DNA from: Shewanella psychrophila
Lineage (GTDB): Bacteria > Pseudomonadota > Gammaproteobacteria > Enterobacterales > Shewanellaceae
Assembly: GCF_002005305.1 (NCBI RefSeq)
Contig: NZ_CP014782.1
Coordinates: forward strand, 2,542,001-2,606,000
Direction: 5' to 3'
DNA: 64,000 nt
In this document: piece by piece, positions 36,437-46,123 of the stretch
Position numbering within the stretch: position 1 is the first letter of the stretch
Layout of the letters: every line of letters starts with the position of its first letter
Position numbers and translations under genes: made by a program
Notes under the pieces: model-generated
What the model was told of the DNA's origin: nothing
What the model saw: the letters and a program-made list of their open reading frames with translations, nothing else
Database searches by the model: none

Positions 36437-37681
36437 TTATTTAGCTCCCGAATTGTCATTGCTTAATAACGCTGCAGTGCGCTTAGCTCTGCGCTTAATG
36501 TTGGCGCGAGCGACCATGTAATCGAACAGAGGCGACCACAAGTTAGCGAATAAGATGGCTAGCATGATCCCCTCTGGCATTTTCAGGTTCATCACCCGAA
36601 TGAGAACGGTCATAAATCCAATCAAAATGCCGTATGCCAGCTTACCCTGACGGGTATAAGAGGTCGTCACCGGATCGGTGGCCATAAACATCATGGCGAT
36701 GGCGAAACCGCCAGTCACTAAGTGCCAAGTCCAAGGCATGGCAAACATGTCATTCTTACTTGAACCAATAAGGTTAAACATCACAGAGGTTAAGATCATG
36801 CCAAGCATTACGCCGGCAACGACGCGCCAATCGGCTAAACGCGTGGCAAGCAGTAAACCACCACCTATGAGCAAGGCCAGCGTACTGGTTTCACCAATTG
36901 CACCAGGGGTAAATCCAAGGAAGGCGTTCCACCATTGAGGGTCAGAGAAGGCTTGGTACCAGGTATAATCGGCAAAGCTTAACTTACCTGCTGCCGCTTG
37001 GGCTAACGCAGTCGCTCCCGAGAAGCCATCGGCAGCCACTAAGAGCCCAGGCTCAGCTACTTGAGTCGGGTAAGCAAAAAAGATAAAGGCTAAACCCGCT
37101 AATGCCGGATTAAGGAAGTTATATCCCATACCGCCGAAGAGCTCTTTGGCGATAATCACGCCGAAGGTTATACCCATGGCGACTAACCAAAGTGGCGTCG
37201 AGACAGGTAAAATCAGGGTAAACAGTAAGGCTGTAACGAAGAAGCCTTCGTGAAGCTCTTGACCACGCACCTTAGCGAACACCATCTCCCAGAATAGGCT
37301 GACTAACAGCGCCGTCAAATAGATAGGGAAATAGAAGCTCAAGCCGTATAAAAACAAGCCCATAAGCCCGGTCTGATCGGTAAGACCGCCGAAGACTAGA
37401 TTAAATGGGGCGAGCTGCCATACATCCGGAGTCGATAAACCCGAAGCTATCGCAATCTGCGCCTGAAGGCCTAAATTGTATAAGCCAAACAAGATAGCCG
37501 GCATTAAACACAGGCCGACTAAGGTCATGGTGCGTTTCACATCGATGGCATCACGAACGTGCACCTTGCCTTTTGTGCTGCGGCCGTGTGCGATGACTAA
37601 AGATCTCAGGTATCCCTTCATCGCCTGACCCGGCGCGTAGTAGTCTTCCTGAACGTCAGGCTTTTTGTCTTTATTACTCAT
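36437..37681 (-). CDS. nqrB: Na+-translocating NADH:quinone reductase subunit B
   Basis: 414 residues, about ten membrane helices. It carries the second covalent FMN at Thr224 in DGFSGATALAQ. NqrB holds the Na+ path and the riboflavin. The gene directly abuts nqrA. Confidence 0.96.
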   Translation of the reverse strand: MSNKDKKPDVQEDYYAPGQAMKGYLRSLVIAHGRSTKGKVHVRDAIDVKRTMTLVGLCLMPAILFGLYNLGLQAQIAIASGLSTPDVWQLAPFNLVFGGLTDQTGLMGLFLYGLSFYFPIYLTALLVSLFWEMVFAKVRGQELHEGFFVTALLFTLILPVSTPLWLVAMGITFGVIIAKELFGGMGYNFLNPALAGLAFIFFAYPTQVAEPGLLVAADGFSGATALAQAAAGKLSFADYTWYQAFSDPQWWNAFLGFTPGAIGETSTLALLIGGGLLLATRLADWRVVAGVMLGMILTSVMFNLIGSSKNDMFAMPWTWHLVTGGFAIAMMFMATDPVTTSYTRQGKLAYGILIGFMTVLIRVMNLKMPEGIMLAILFANLWSPLFDYMVARANIKRRAKRTAALLSNDNSGAK

Positions 37682-39043
37682 TTACCCTTCCCTCTCTATG
37701 ATGTCGAGGCAGGCACGAAGCTCTTTACCGAAATCGTATTTCCCCGGACAAACAAAGGTACATAATGCTAAATCTTCTTCATCTAACTCTAATGCGCCCA
37801 GCTCCTGGGCCTCATCGGTATCACGCACCACTAAGTCGCGCACCAACAAGGTAGGCAATACATCTAAGGGCATCACGCGATCTAACTGACCAAATGCCAT
37901 CATTGCCCGTTGTGAGCCACCTGTATGAGTGGTCATGTTGAATAACTTCTTCGAACGATTGAAACGTGAGGTCACCGCCCGGGTGATAGAGAATTTGTCT
38001 GAGCCACCACGAACCCAAGAGAGCAACTCATGCTCAGAATCTTCGGTTAGTGCGGTGATTTGATTGTGAAAGCGGCCAAGGTAGCTGTGTGGACCCGATG
38101 CAGTATGTCCCGAAAGTACGGAGCCTGAAACCACACGGGAGAAACCTGGCTTTAACTCATCTTTAATACTTTCGACGAGCTCGGCACCAAGTTGACTGCG
38201 GATAAGTCTCGGATTAACCACATCCGGGCCTGCAATAGATACGATGCGATCGGTGTAAAGCTCACCAGACATAAATAACTTGCCGTAGGCAATCACGTCC
38301 TGATAACCAATGTGCCAAACAGCACGTTCGATACCAACTGGCAGAGTAAAATGAATGTGAGTACCCACTAACCCCGCAGGATGAACACCACTAAAACCCT
38401 TGGTTTCGACCTGAGGAAGATCATGACCCGGCAAGTTATCACCTTCGTCATGACACAGATAAACCTTATTATCAGTTAAGCGAGTAAGAACCTGCATACC
38501 GATTGCAAACGCTTGTTCCTGCTCGGCGATAATAATACGAGGATCGGCAGCTAAGGGATTGGTATCCATAGCTGTAACGAATATACCAGCAGGCGATGAG
38601 TTTAATTCAGGTACACGAGAAAAGGGGCGAGTGCGCAGCGCTGTCCACAAACCACTGTTAACTAAGTTGCCTTGAACAAGTTCACGACTCACTTGAGCAA
38701 TATCGTCATAGGATTCGAAGCTGATGCTGTCATAGCCGTGACACTTTATCACCACCGACTGAAGTACACGGCGCTCGCCACGATTAATCGCCACGACCTC
38801 ACCACTCGCGGGGGCGGTAAATATCACACCAGGTGTTCTCTTATCTTCGAACAGCGGCTGGCCTTTCTTAACCTGCTCACCCACTTCAACTAACATAGTA
38901 GGTTTTAAGCCAACATACTCTTCGCCAAGAATGGCCACATGAGATGACCTAGAGAAATTTTCAATTTCTTGCCTGGGTTCTCCGGCAATAGGTACATCTA
39001 GGCCCTTCTTTATTGTTTTAACCTGATCTGAAAAACCTGCCAT
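37682..39043 (-). CDS. nqrA: Na+-translocating NADH:quinone reductase subunit A
   Basis: 453 residues from the chosen ATG. The soluble ubiquinone-binding subunit has KTIKKGLDVPIAG near the start and a C-terminal SLBB-like part with CTFVCPGKYDFGKELR. First gene of the operon. The start is uncertain: TTG at 39055, ATG at 39052 and ATG at 39043 are in frame and none has a strong ribosome-binding site. All forms carry a short extension before the usual IKKGLD start. Confidence 0.93.
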   Translation of the reverse strand: MAGFSDQVKTIKKGLDVPIAGEPRQEIENFSRSSHVAILGEEYVGLKPTMLVEVGEQVKKGQPLFEDKRTPGVIFTAPASGEVVAINRGERRVLQSVVIKCHGYDSISFESYDDIAQVSRELVQGNLVNSGLWTALRTRPFSRVPELNSSPAGIFVTAMDTNPLAADPRIIIAEQEQAFAIGMQVLTRLTDNKVYLCHDEGDNLPGHDLPQVETKGFSGVHPAGLVGTHIHFTLPVGIERAVWHIGYQDVIAYGKLFMSGELYTDRIVSIAGPDVVNPRLIRSQLGAELVESIKDELKPGFSRVVSGSVLSGHTASGPHSYLGRFHNQITALTEDSEHELLSWVRGGSDKFSITRAVTSRFNRSKKLFNMTTHTGGSQRAMMAFGQLDRVMPLDVLPTLLVRDLVVRDTDEAQELGALELDEEDLALCTFVCPGKYDFGKELRACLDIIEREG

Positions 39044-39400
39044 CACAATCATCAACCATAAAAATTAGGATAATGAATGGTAAATGCTTGTTAACTAAAA
39101 TACCGATATTGAGGTCACATTACATTCCAGAACTGTAAGCCAACAACGGAATTTAGCTCAGGTTTGTGAGCTATATTTATAAATTACAAAATATGAGATC
39201 AACAATGTAGCTTTACAACAAATAAAGCACATAGGCATCCTAGGATCATGAGTTTATTCAAGAAATTGAGTACATAGATTACAGACTATGTATAAACGTT
39301 AAGATCTGGTGGGAATATCTTGTAGAGCATGCTGTTTACCGCCCAATTAGATAGAAGCTAATAGCAGCTGCGTTCAACATGCAAGTGCACCACTACTAAC
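39044..39400. promoter_or_regulatory. nqr operon promoter region
   Basis: About 350 bases without a gene between nqrA and the next minus-strand gene. It must contain the nqr promoter. I see no clear operator or promoter by eye. Confidence 0.35.
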
Positions 39401-40132
39401 TCATTGGCCAGAAGAGACGTTTGGCGCCTTGCTTTCTTTATCCAATATGATCATACCCGCCGTTATTGCCCTCACGGCTCTGGAGTTAAATTCTCTATGG
39501 TACAAGGTATAAACTACAAATAAGCTAGCGCCAATAAATAGCAGAGGGTGAAAGAACCAGCATAAGACAGCCATAGAGAAATAATAAGATCTCAGACCAT
39601 AGTTATAAGTATGCGCCGCCTGATCTTGCACTATGGCCATCTGTTTAGCATAGCTGCGCAGGTTTTCATTTTTACCTTGTAGATCTACCGGGGCAGCCCC
39701 CACCATCACATTGAGAAATCCATACTGACGCATAGACCAGGTAAACTGAAAGAAAGCCATCACGAAGATAAAGGTCAGTAAAGCTAATTTAACTTGAATC
39801 AGCAAGTGTACTGGGTTGGCGGTATAAGGAATAGTCGCTATTACAGCCTCTAAACGCTCAACTTGCGCAAACAAGGTGAGCACACCGGCGAGTACCAGCA
39901 TAGTCGTAGAAGCGAAAAAAGTAATGTTACGTTCCAGATTCGCCAGTAAGGCGGCCTCTCCGACTCGAATTTCACGAGTCATTAGCTCATTCATCCAATG
40001 GATTCGATGTTGATGCAGACATCTAGCGATACAGTTAGTGGTTTTAGCCTTACGGCGTGCAAAGGTGGTATAGCCCAGCCAACAAGAGATAAAACAGACA
40101 AAAGCAAACATATCGAGAGAATAGGCAGACAT
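39401..40132 (-). CDS. DUF599 family membrane protein
   Basis: 243 residues from the ATG at 40132, which has AGGG six bases upstream; longer frames upstream add a second hydrophobic stretch not seen in the family. Four to five membrane helices. Family features: LGYTTFARR near the start, the loop HRIHWMNELMTREIRVGEAALLANLERN, and FFQFTWSMRQYGFLNVMVG. DUF599 function is unknown. Transcribed alone, divergently from the S41 protease gene. Confidence 0.8.
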   Translation of the reverse strand: MSAYSLDMFAFVCFISCWLGYTTFARRKAKTTNCIARCLHQHRIHWMNELMTREIRVGEAALLANLERNITFFASTTMLVLAGVLTLFAQVERLEAVIATIPYTANPVHLLIQVKLALLTFIFVMAFFQFTWSMRQYGFLNVMVGAAPVDLQGKNENLRSYAKQMAIVQDQAAHTYNYGLRSYYFSMAVLCWFFHPLLFIGASLFVVYTLYHREFNSRAVRAITAGMIILDKESKAPNVSSGQ

Positions 40133-40257
40133 AGTAACCCTGTATTTAAATAAATTAAGCACCAAACCAGCTAACAGGCTAATACCAAACGACATAATGA
40201 ACTAGTTGCTATTATGCATCAGAAAAGTGAAATTTTCGAGGTTGTGAGACTTAATAA

Positions 40258-40277
40258 AACGGTATGGTTACCGTTTC
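40258..40277. promoter_or_regulatory. Inverted repeat in a divergent promoter region
   Basis: AAACGGTA-TGGT-TACCGTTT, 8-bp perfect arms, lying between the DUF599 gene and the S41 protease gene. It could be an operator for either. Confidence 0.4.
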
Positions 40278-40360
40278 GATTTATGCTCTATGATTGCTAG
40301 CAGACAACAGGTGTGATACATAGAAGTTACATATAGATACAAAATAATAAAGGATTATTT

Positions 40361-41980
40361 ATGTTGTTAGTCCCGGTGAAAACATTTCCACTTCTTTTAA
40401 CCCTAAGCCTAGTTACTCTCGGCGCCTGCTCCGGCGGAGGTAGCCAAGATACCAGTTCTGGTTCAACGGGCTCCACTGGCACAATAGGCGGTACGGGAAC
40501 CTCTGGCGGAAGCGCTGCAACTTGGGTAGCCGGAAACTTCACTCCCTACGCCAACCTCGCCCAGCAATGTGCTGCGAATCAATCGGGATCAGAATTAACC
40601 GAGAAGCTATGGCTGCGTTCATGGAGCGACGATACCTATCTCTGGTATAGCGAAATCCCAGATAACAACCCTGCTCCTTTCACCCTGGCTAAATATTTTG
40701 CTCAGTTAAAGACCACTGAACTTTCGGCCACAGGTAACACTAAAGATAAGTTCCATTACTCTATGGCGACTTCTAAGTGGGAACAGCTAAACCAGTCTGG
40801 CGCAGCTGTGGGATATGGTTTCAGTTTTAATATTCAGAACCAGGCGGCCAATGTCGATCGTAAAATAACGGTGACTTATACCGAACCAAATTCACCTGCG
40901 ACTTCGGCCAGTATATCCAGGGGTGCAGTGATACTGGAGATAGATGGTGTAAATGTTAAAGATGCCAACGACGAAGCCAGTATCAAAGTGCTCAATGCCG
41001 GCTTATTTCCTACCAATGCCGGTAAACAAACTCGTTTCACCCTACTTGATTTAGGCGTCAGTCAGAGCCGGGAAGTCGCCTTGACCGCACAAACAGTGGT
41101 ATCGACCCCAGTACAAAATGTCAAAACGTTACAAACAGCTACTGGTAAAGTTGGTTATCTGCAGTTTAATTCTCATATCGCCACAGCCGAGCTAGGTCTT
41201 TTCGATGCCGTCAATACCCTCAGCGATGAAGGTATCAATGATCTGGTACTCGATCTCAGATATAACGGCGGCGGCTTATTGGCCATGGCCAGTCAACTTG
41301 GCTACATGATTGCCGGTCAGCAAGCCACCAGCAACAAGGTATTTGAGACCAGCACCTTCAACGATAAACATCCCAATACTGACCCCATCACAGGGCAAGC
41401 TCTGACGCCTATGCCATTTTTCGGTGAGAGTATCGGTTTCAACACTGGCCTGCTCGGTGCAGGGCAGCCTCTGCCCAGCCTTAACCTATCCCGTTTGTTT
41501 GTGCTCACCACTGAAAACACTTGCTCCGCCAGTGAAGCATTGATAAATAGCCTCAAGGGTATCGACATAGAAGTGATACAGATAGGCTCCACCACCTGTG
41601 GTAAACCCTATGGTTTCTACCCCACACCAAACTGCGGCACGACCTATTTTACCGTGCAGTTCAGGGGCGAAAATAATAAGGGCTTCGGCGACTATTCTGA
41701 CGGCTTCGTGCCCAGTTCCAGCCCGACTCTGGACAGTGAAATTGCCGGATGTAACCTGAGTGATGACTTAGGTCACGCTCTGGGGAACACAGACGAGCGC
41801 CTACTCAGCGCGGCACTCTATTATCGAGATAACGATATGTGTCCAGCGGTAGCCACGGGAATGGCTAAAGTTAAAGCCGCGATTCCCTTCGTCGATACAG
41901 GCTTCGTCGATACAGGCTTCGTCATCCAGGACACTAGGATGCAAAATGTCTTATTCAACAACCGCATCCTGACTCGATAA
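40361..41980 (+). CDS. S41-family (tail-specific) protease lipoprotein
   Basis: 539 residues, start with AAAGGATT before it. A lipobox (VTLGAC, Cys23) is followed by a Gly/Ser/Thr-rich linker. A PDZ-like domain (about 150-240) leads into the S41 core with LRYNGGG, the catalytic serine in TCSASEALINSLKG (about 389-391) and the lysine in CGKPYGFYP (about 415). The protein should sit in the outer membrane, facing the periplasm or surface. Near the C-terminus 15 bases are repeated in tandem (41891-41920), giving VDTGFVDTGFV. Similar lipoproteins occur in Shewanella and Alteromonas; substrates unknown. Confidence 0.82.
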   Translation: MLLVPVKTFPLLLTLSLVTLGACSGGGSQDTSSGSTGSTGTIGGTGTSGGSAATWVAGNFTPYANLAQQCAANQSGSELTEKLWLRSWSDDTYLWYSEIPDNNPAPFTLAKYFAQLKTTELSATGNTKDKFHYSMATSKWEQLNQSGAAVGYGFSFNIQNQAANVDRKITVTYTEPNSPATSASISRGAVILEIDGVNVKDANDEASIKVLNAGLFPTNAGKQTRFTLLDLGVSQSREVALTAQTVVSTPVQNVKTLQTATGKVGYLQFNSHIATAELGLFDAVNTLSDEGINDLVLDLRYNGGGLLAMASQLGYMIAGQQATSNKVFETSTFNDKHPNTDPITGQALTPMPFFGESIGFNTGLLGAGQPLPSLNLSRLFVLTTENTCSASEALINSLKGIDIEVIQIGSTTCGKPYGFYPTPNCGTTYFTVQFRGENNKGFGDYSDGFVPSSSPTLDSEIAGCNLSDDLGHALGNTDERLLSAALYYRDNDMCPAVATGMAKVKAAIPFVDTGFVDTGFVIQDTRMQNVLFNNRILTR

Positions 41981-42022
41981 ATAAAGGCTCAATAAATAAA
42001 GCCTGATAATCAGCGACTAAAA

Positions 42023-42064
42023 TTGAGAACACTGAAACACTAAGGTTAATCCAAGTGTTCTCAA
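42023..42064 (+). promoter_or_regulatory. Stem-loop between the S41 gene and the next lipoprotein gene
   Basis: An 11-bp perfect stem, TTGAGAACACT/AGTGTTCTCAA, with a 20-base loop and no T tract. It lies 40 bases before the next start codon and could affect its translation or mRNA stability. Confidence 0.4.
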
Positions 42065-42103
42065 CCCATTTAACAAATGGATGAAGACTTAAGAGAGGAA
42101 AAG

Positions 42104-42484
42104 ATGAAACTTAGATACCTAACGGCTGGAATTATCCTCGCCACAGGTTGCTCCTTACAAGCCAAAGATGAGATGGGCGAAGAGGCAAAGCCCGCTGTAA
42201 TAACCATCCCTTCTCAGGCAAGCAATCAAGAGCTACAACTAGCCATCGGCGAACTGCTTAACGCTCCACGAGTACGGATAGCCACAGATGCTTTCACCCG
42301 CAGCAGCCTTTTATCGATTGAGAAGACACCACACCAAGACCCTTCCGGTAACATGATCATGGGTCGTAATTTTGAAATGCCCGTCATGATTCAGCTGATG
42401 ATTTCGAATAACACTTGTTATGTTCGTGATGAGAATAGCGGCCGTAGCCAACCACTGCCAGAAACTCAATGCCAGGCTGAATAG
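42104..42484 (+). CDS. Small exported protein, possible lipoprotein
   Basis: 126 residues from the ATG at 42104, chosen because GAGAGGAAAAG precedes it. The N-terminus YLTAGIILATGCSLQA is a signal peptide with a weak lipobox (ATGC). The mature part contains ELQLAIGELLNAPRVRIATD and a C-terminal ISNNTCYVRDENSG, with two further Cys (in NTCYV and ETQCQ) that could form a disulfide. No family recognised. The terminator after it and stem-loop before it suggest its own unit or cotranscription with the S41 gene. Confidence 0.6.
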   Translation: MKLRYLTAGIILATGCSLQAKDEMGEEAKPAVITIPSQASNQELQLAIGELLNAPRVRIATDAFTRSSLLSIEKTPHQDPSGNMIMGRNFEMPVMIQLMISNNTCYVRDENSGRSQPLPETQCQAE

Positions 42485-42496
42485 CCTTTTATGTTA

Positions 42497-42530
42497 GTAG
42501 AAGCTGACAGCCATCAGCTTCTACTTCATT
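42497..42530 (+). terminator. Strong hairpin after the small exported gene
   Basis: GTAGAAGCTGA/TCAGCTTCTAC, 11-bp perfect stem, then TTCATTTC, 12 bases past the stop. The T tract is weak but position fits a terminator. Confidence 0.65.
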
Positions 42531-42637
42531 TCAAACATACTGACAGCATTTCTAAGCAAACCTACTGACACCCACTTGCGACTTACCCAGCCCTGCTACA
42601 CTTAAATTAACTATCGGTCGCTAAAAAAGGAACGGTA

Positions 42638-45600
42638 ATGGATTACTCAAATAGATTCTTTAAGGTTGCGCTGTTAAGCTTTTCCTTATCCGCTACGGTG
42701 CTCTCAGGATCCGATGCCATCGCAGCTAACACTCCCTCGAATGCACAAAATGCTTCGAACTCTCATCGAGTATTCCCCTCGGTAACACTTCCTGAACCCG
42801 CGAATGGTGAACATGCCGTAGGCTTGCTTGGTGCAAGACTTCCAGAGGTGGCAGCCTGGTACGGTAAAACGACGGCTCAATTTGCCAAGATGATCAGAGA
42901 AGACAAGAGTGTCTGGTTAGATAAACAAGGGCGGGTTTTCTATATTGAAGTCGAAGCTGAGAACCAACAGATTCCTACTGAACCAATTACAACACCACAG
43001 ACGTCGCTAAATGAGCAACAAACCTTCTTACTTCATAGCAAACCAGATGCAGACAGGGTTATTTTTCTCGATTTTGATGGCCATGTCACCACAGGCAGAC
43101 AGTGGAATACATCTTATAACGTTGGGACAATAACCTCTCCGGCTTATAACACCGAAGGAACCTCGGCTTCTTTCACCCAAGCTGAACTCGATAGGATCTA
43201 CCTGATGTGGCGTCAAGTTGCAGAAGACTATGCCCCCTTTAATGTTGACGTGACAACTCAGGAACCTGCACAAGCCTTAATCACTAACTCAGGCAGCGGT
43301 GATTCACAATTTGGTACCAGAGTCGTTATCACTCAGGATAACTTCGCTAACTGTGGCTGTGGTGGCTTCGCCTATGTCGGTGTGTTTAATTACGTCGGTG
43401 ATAGGTACAAACCTGCATTCGTATTTAATTCAAGTGTGGTTGGAGCCGGAGAAGCGATCTCTCATGAAGTTGGCCATAATTTAGGACTTTGGCATGACGG
43501 TCAAACCGATGGCACAGGCTATTACACAGGCCATGGCTCTGGCGTGACTGGCTGGGCTCCCATAATGGGGGTGGGTTATTATCAGCAACTAGTACAATGG
43601 AGTATGGACACCTACCCGCTAGCTAATGAACCTGCTGACGATATCAATGATATTCAATATTACGGTGCCCCCTTGATACCAGATGACCATGTCGATGGCA
43701 TGAATATCGTCAATGACGTTACAGCAATGACAGTGACGACAAATGGCACCACAGACCAACTCGATGCATTCGGCCTTATCCACCTCAGCAGCGATCAAGA
43801 TATGTTTAAGTTTGATGCCGCCGTTGGTAGCTATAGCATCTCTATTCAACCTGATGATGTCAGCCCGAATTTAGACATAGAAGCCAGCCTCTATGACAGC
43901 GGCGGTGCCTTGCTACAAACGGACAATGTCGCAAATATTCTTTCGGCATCATTGGACGGCAGCTTTGCCAGTGACGGCACCTATTTCTTAAAAATAGATG
44001 GTGTTGGAAAAGGCGATCCTCTAAACGGCGGCTACCCAGATTACGGTAGCTTAGGTCAATACATTATATCCGCAACAGTACAAAGCCCATCAAACCTCCA
44101 AGGACCCACAGCGAATATCAGCACTTCAGGTTACTTGCCTGACTATGCGCCGACCTCAGTTTATTTTAGCAGTGCAGGTTCGACAGACGATCTTGCGATT
44201 GTCAGCTATAGCTGGTTATTCGGTGATGGAACAGGCGAAACCACAAGCAGCCCAGCAGAAGACCCCACTCATGAGTATCTTGCCCCAGGGGAATATATAG
44301 CAAGCCTGACGGTCACTGACAGTGACGGATTAAGCGCTCAAGACTCAGTGGCCGTGTCCGTACTAAATAGAGTGCCCGTCGTAGCCATTGCGGCATCACC
44401 ACTTACAGGCCAGGCTCCACTAGAGGTCACCTTTGGCAGTACAGGCTCGAAGGATGATGACCCCCAAAGCAGCATCAACTTCGATTGGGACTTTGGCGAT
44501 GGTACAAGTTCAACAGAAGCTAAGCCAACACATATTTATACTGCTGCCGGTGATTATACCGCGACTCTCACTGTCATGGATAACTTAGGCGCAAGCGATA
44601 CAGCTAACATAGCTATAGATGTTGAAGCGCCTGCCTTTATCAATCAACTCGCCTATGGCGAAATTTTCACAGCTGGCACAGTCAGTGGTAACTACCATGA
44701 TTCGGCCCTTGATAGCGGCTCGAGTCAGACCATTACAGAACGCCAATCCGGCGGTAAGAAAAAGAACCGATATAGTTATCTGACCCATACTTGGCTGTTC
44801 AGCATCGCATCGGGCAGCTCAGTGGAGATACATCTTGATGCTAGTATGTCCAATTCACCCGATGATCAAATGATCCTCTCTTACTCATTAGATAATGGCG
44901 CTAATTATATTGATTTTGCAGCCCTATTAAGTGATGACAGCGGCCATTACAGCACCATGTTGCCACAAGGTGTCAGCGGAGAAGTCAGAGTAAGAGTTAA
45001 AGATAGTGATCAAAATGCCGAAAATATCGCTTCATTCGATAGCATTGCAGTGTCTAACCTCTATATCCGCTCTGAAACTGACGCAAGCCTGACTAATCCT
45101 GTAGCGCCTTCAGGGTTAGTAGCCACTCCAGTTTCATCGAGCCAGATAGATCTCAATTGGACGGATAATTCATCGGATGAATCTGCATTTCACATAGAAA
45201 GGTCTCTGGATAACATTAACTGGAATGCTGCAGGTACAGTGTCTGCCGACACGAGTAGCTACAGTGATACAGGCCTCGCCGCCAACACCGACTACTATCA
45301 CAGGGTCTATGCATCTAATGGCGCCGGAAACTCTGAAAAGTTCACCACAGGCATTGCGACTAAGACTCCAGCAGCGAGTGAGCTCAACTTAACTGCCATA
45401 GGGCGTAAAGACAAAGGCGTAAAACATATTGACCTTACCTGGGCAATCTATCCCCTTATCGATGTCTATCTCGATGATATGAATACGCCATCTTTTTATG
45501 GCACAGATATAGAAGCCGAACTCATCACAACTCCCTATGAGTATGATATCGATACAGGTATCAAGGGGGGTGGTAGCCATAAAGTGAAGGTATGTAATGC

Positions 45601-45643
45601 CGGCGGTGGTGATTGCTCGCAAGAGGTCACTGTTTACTTCTGA
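42638..45643 (+). CDS. Secreted metzincin protease with two PKD domains and a fibronectin type III domain
   Basis: 1001 residues, AAGGAACGG before the ATG. A signal peptide (about 1-30) is followed by a propeptide-like region. The catalytic zinc motif SHEVGHNLGLWHDG (HExxHxxGxxH, about 275-288) is followed by a Met-turn candidate in GWAPIMGVGYY. Later domains are a PPC-like region (LSSDQDMFKFDAAVGSYSI), PKD 1 (near YSWLFGDGTGE), PKD 2 (near FDWDFGDGTSS), a beta domain, an Fn3 domain (DLNWTDNSSDESAFHIERS) and a C-terminal beta domain with VKVCNAGGGDCSQEV. It is likely exported by Sec and a type II system and degrades proteins outside the cell. Confidence 0.82.
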   Translation: MDYSNRFFKVALLSFSLSATVLSGSDAIAANTPSNAQNASNSHRVFPSVTLPEPANGEHAVGLLGARLPEVAAWYGKTTAQFAKMIREDKSVWLDKQGRVFYIEVEAENQQIPTEPITTPQTSLNEQQTFLLHSKPDADRVIFLDFDGHVTTGRQWNTSYNVGTITSPAYNTEGTSASFTQAELDRIYLMWRQVAEDYAPFNVDVTTQEPAQALITNSGSGDSQFGTRVVITQDNFANCGCGGFAYVGVFNYVGDRYKPAFVFNSSVVGAGEAISHEVGHNLGLWHDGQTDGTGYYTGHGSGVTGWAPIMGVGYYQQLVQWSMDTYPLANEPADDINDIQYYGAPLIPDDHVDGMNIVNDVTAMTVTTNGTTDQLDAFGLIHLSSDQDMFKFDAAVGSYSISIQPDDVSPNLDIEASLYDSGGALLQTDNVANILSASLDGSFASDGTYFLKIDGVGKGDPLNGGYPDYGSLGQYIISATVQSPSNLQGPTANISTSGYLPDYAPTSVYFSSAGSTDDLAIVSYSWLFGDGTGETTSSPAEDPTHEYLAPGEYIASLTVTDSDGLSAQDSVAVSVLNRVPVVAIAASPLTGQAPLEVTFGSTGSKDDDPQSSINFDWDFGDGTSSTEAKPTHIYTAAGDYTATLTVMDNLGASDTANIAIDVEAPAFINQLAYGEIFTAGTVSGNYHDSALDSGSSQTITERQSGGKKKNRYSYLTHTWLFSIASGSSVEIHLDASMSNSPDDQMILSYSLDNGANYIDFAALLSDDSGHYSTMLPQGVSGEVRVRVKDSDQNAENIASFDSIAVSNLYIRSETDASLTNPVAPSGLVATPVSSSQIDLNWTDNSSDESAFHIERSLDNINWNAAGTVSADTSSYSDTGLAANTDYYHRVYASNGAGNSEKFTTGIATKTPAASELNLTAIGRKDKGVKHIDLTWAIYPLIDVYLDDMNTPSFYGTDIEAELITTPYEYDIDTGIKGGGSHKVKVCNAGGGDCSQEVTVYF

Positions 45644-45674
45644 ACTCCCTAAATAGAAGCAGTTTGATTAGACT

Positions 45675-45703
45675 AAACGCGGCTAAAAGCCGCGTTTTTT
45701 TAT
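45675..45703. terminator. Bidirectional terminator between the protease and the nDsbD gene
   Basis: AAACGCGGCT/AGCCGCGTTT stem with a short loop and a run of seven T on the plus strand; it also ends the minus-strand gene train. Confidence 0.85.
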
Positions 45704-45715
45704 TTCAGATCAAAA

Positions 45716-46123
45716 TCACAAAGCCTGTAATTCCACAGACTTTGTCTGGGGCATGTAACATAAACCATCCTCGGCGCAGCCCTGAAAACGCACCTTGGCC
45801 TTACCCGTCCCTTCGAATGGAACCCGTACAGTGAGCGGCTTAAGATAGATACCCACCTTGCCAAAATAGGCGTCTTCTTTCTGCTTCGCCGCAACAGAAA
45901 ATATCGGTTCACCAAAGGTCAATTCAGGGGACGTTGACTTAAATGACAACCGCTTCTGGTAGAGATAATAACCAGGGGCAGTATCGAAGCTTATAATCAA
46001 CTCATTTCCAACCACACTTTGACTGTATGGAAAAGCCTGTTGCACAGGTAGGAACTCTTTTTGGGTTTGCGCCTGCACAAACACGCTGAACATTAGGCAG
46101 GATAAGATAAATACTCGTCTCAT
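45716..46123 (-). CDS. Free-standing DsbD N-terminal (alpha) domain
   Basis: 135 residues with a signal peptide (about 1-19). The immunoglobulin-like fold of DsbD alpha is shown by LPVQQAFPYSQ, APGYYLYQKRLSF and the paired cysteines in FQGCAEDGLCYMPQTKSVEL. In DsbD this domain takes electrons from the membrane domain and gives them to periplasmic partners. The membrane and gamma domains are absent, so it must borrow a partner such as a CcdA/DsbD elsewhere. It overlaps the ApbE-like gene by TAATG and is the last gene of the train. Confidence 0.78.
   Translation of the reverse strand: MRRVFILSCLMFSVFVQAQTQKEFLPVQQAFPYSQSVVGNELIISFDTAPGYYLYQKRLSFKSTSPELTFGEPIFSVAAKQKEDAYFGKVGIYLKPLTVRVPFEGTGKAKVRFQGCAEDGLCYMPQTKSVELQAL

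Noticed and set aside
41891..41920. 15-base tandem duplication in the S41 protease gene (VDTGFVDTGFV)
   Set aside because: A simple in-frame slippage event near the C-terminus without evident consequence.
42023..42064. 11-bp stem-loop read as a riboswitch or terminator
   Set aside because: There is no T tract and no known riboswitch core; I list it only as a structure before a start codon.
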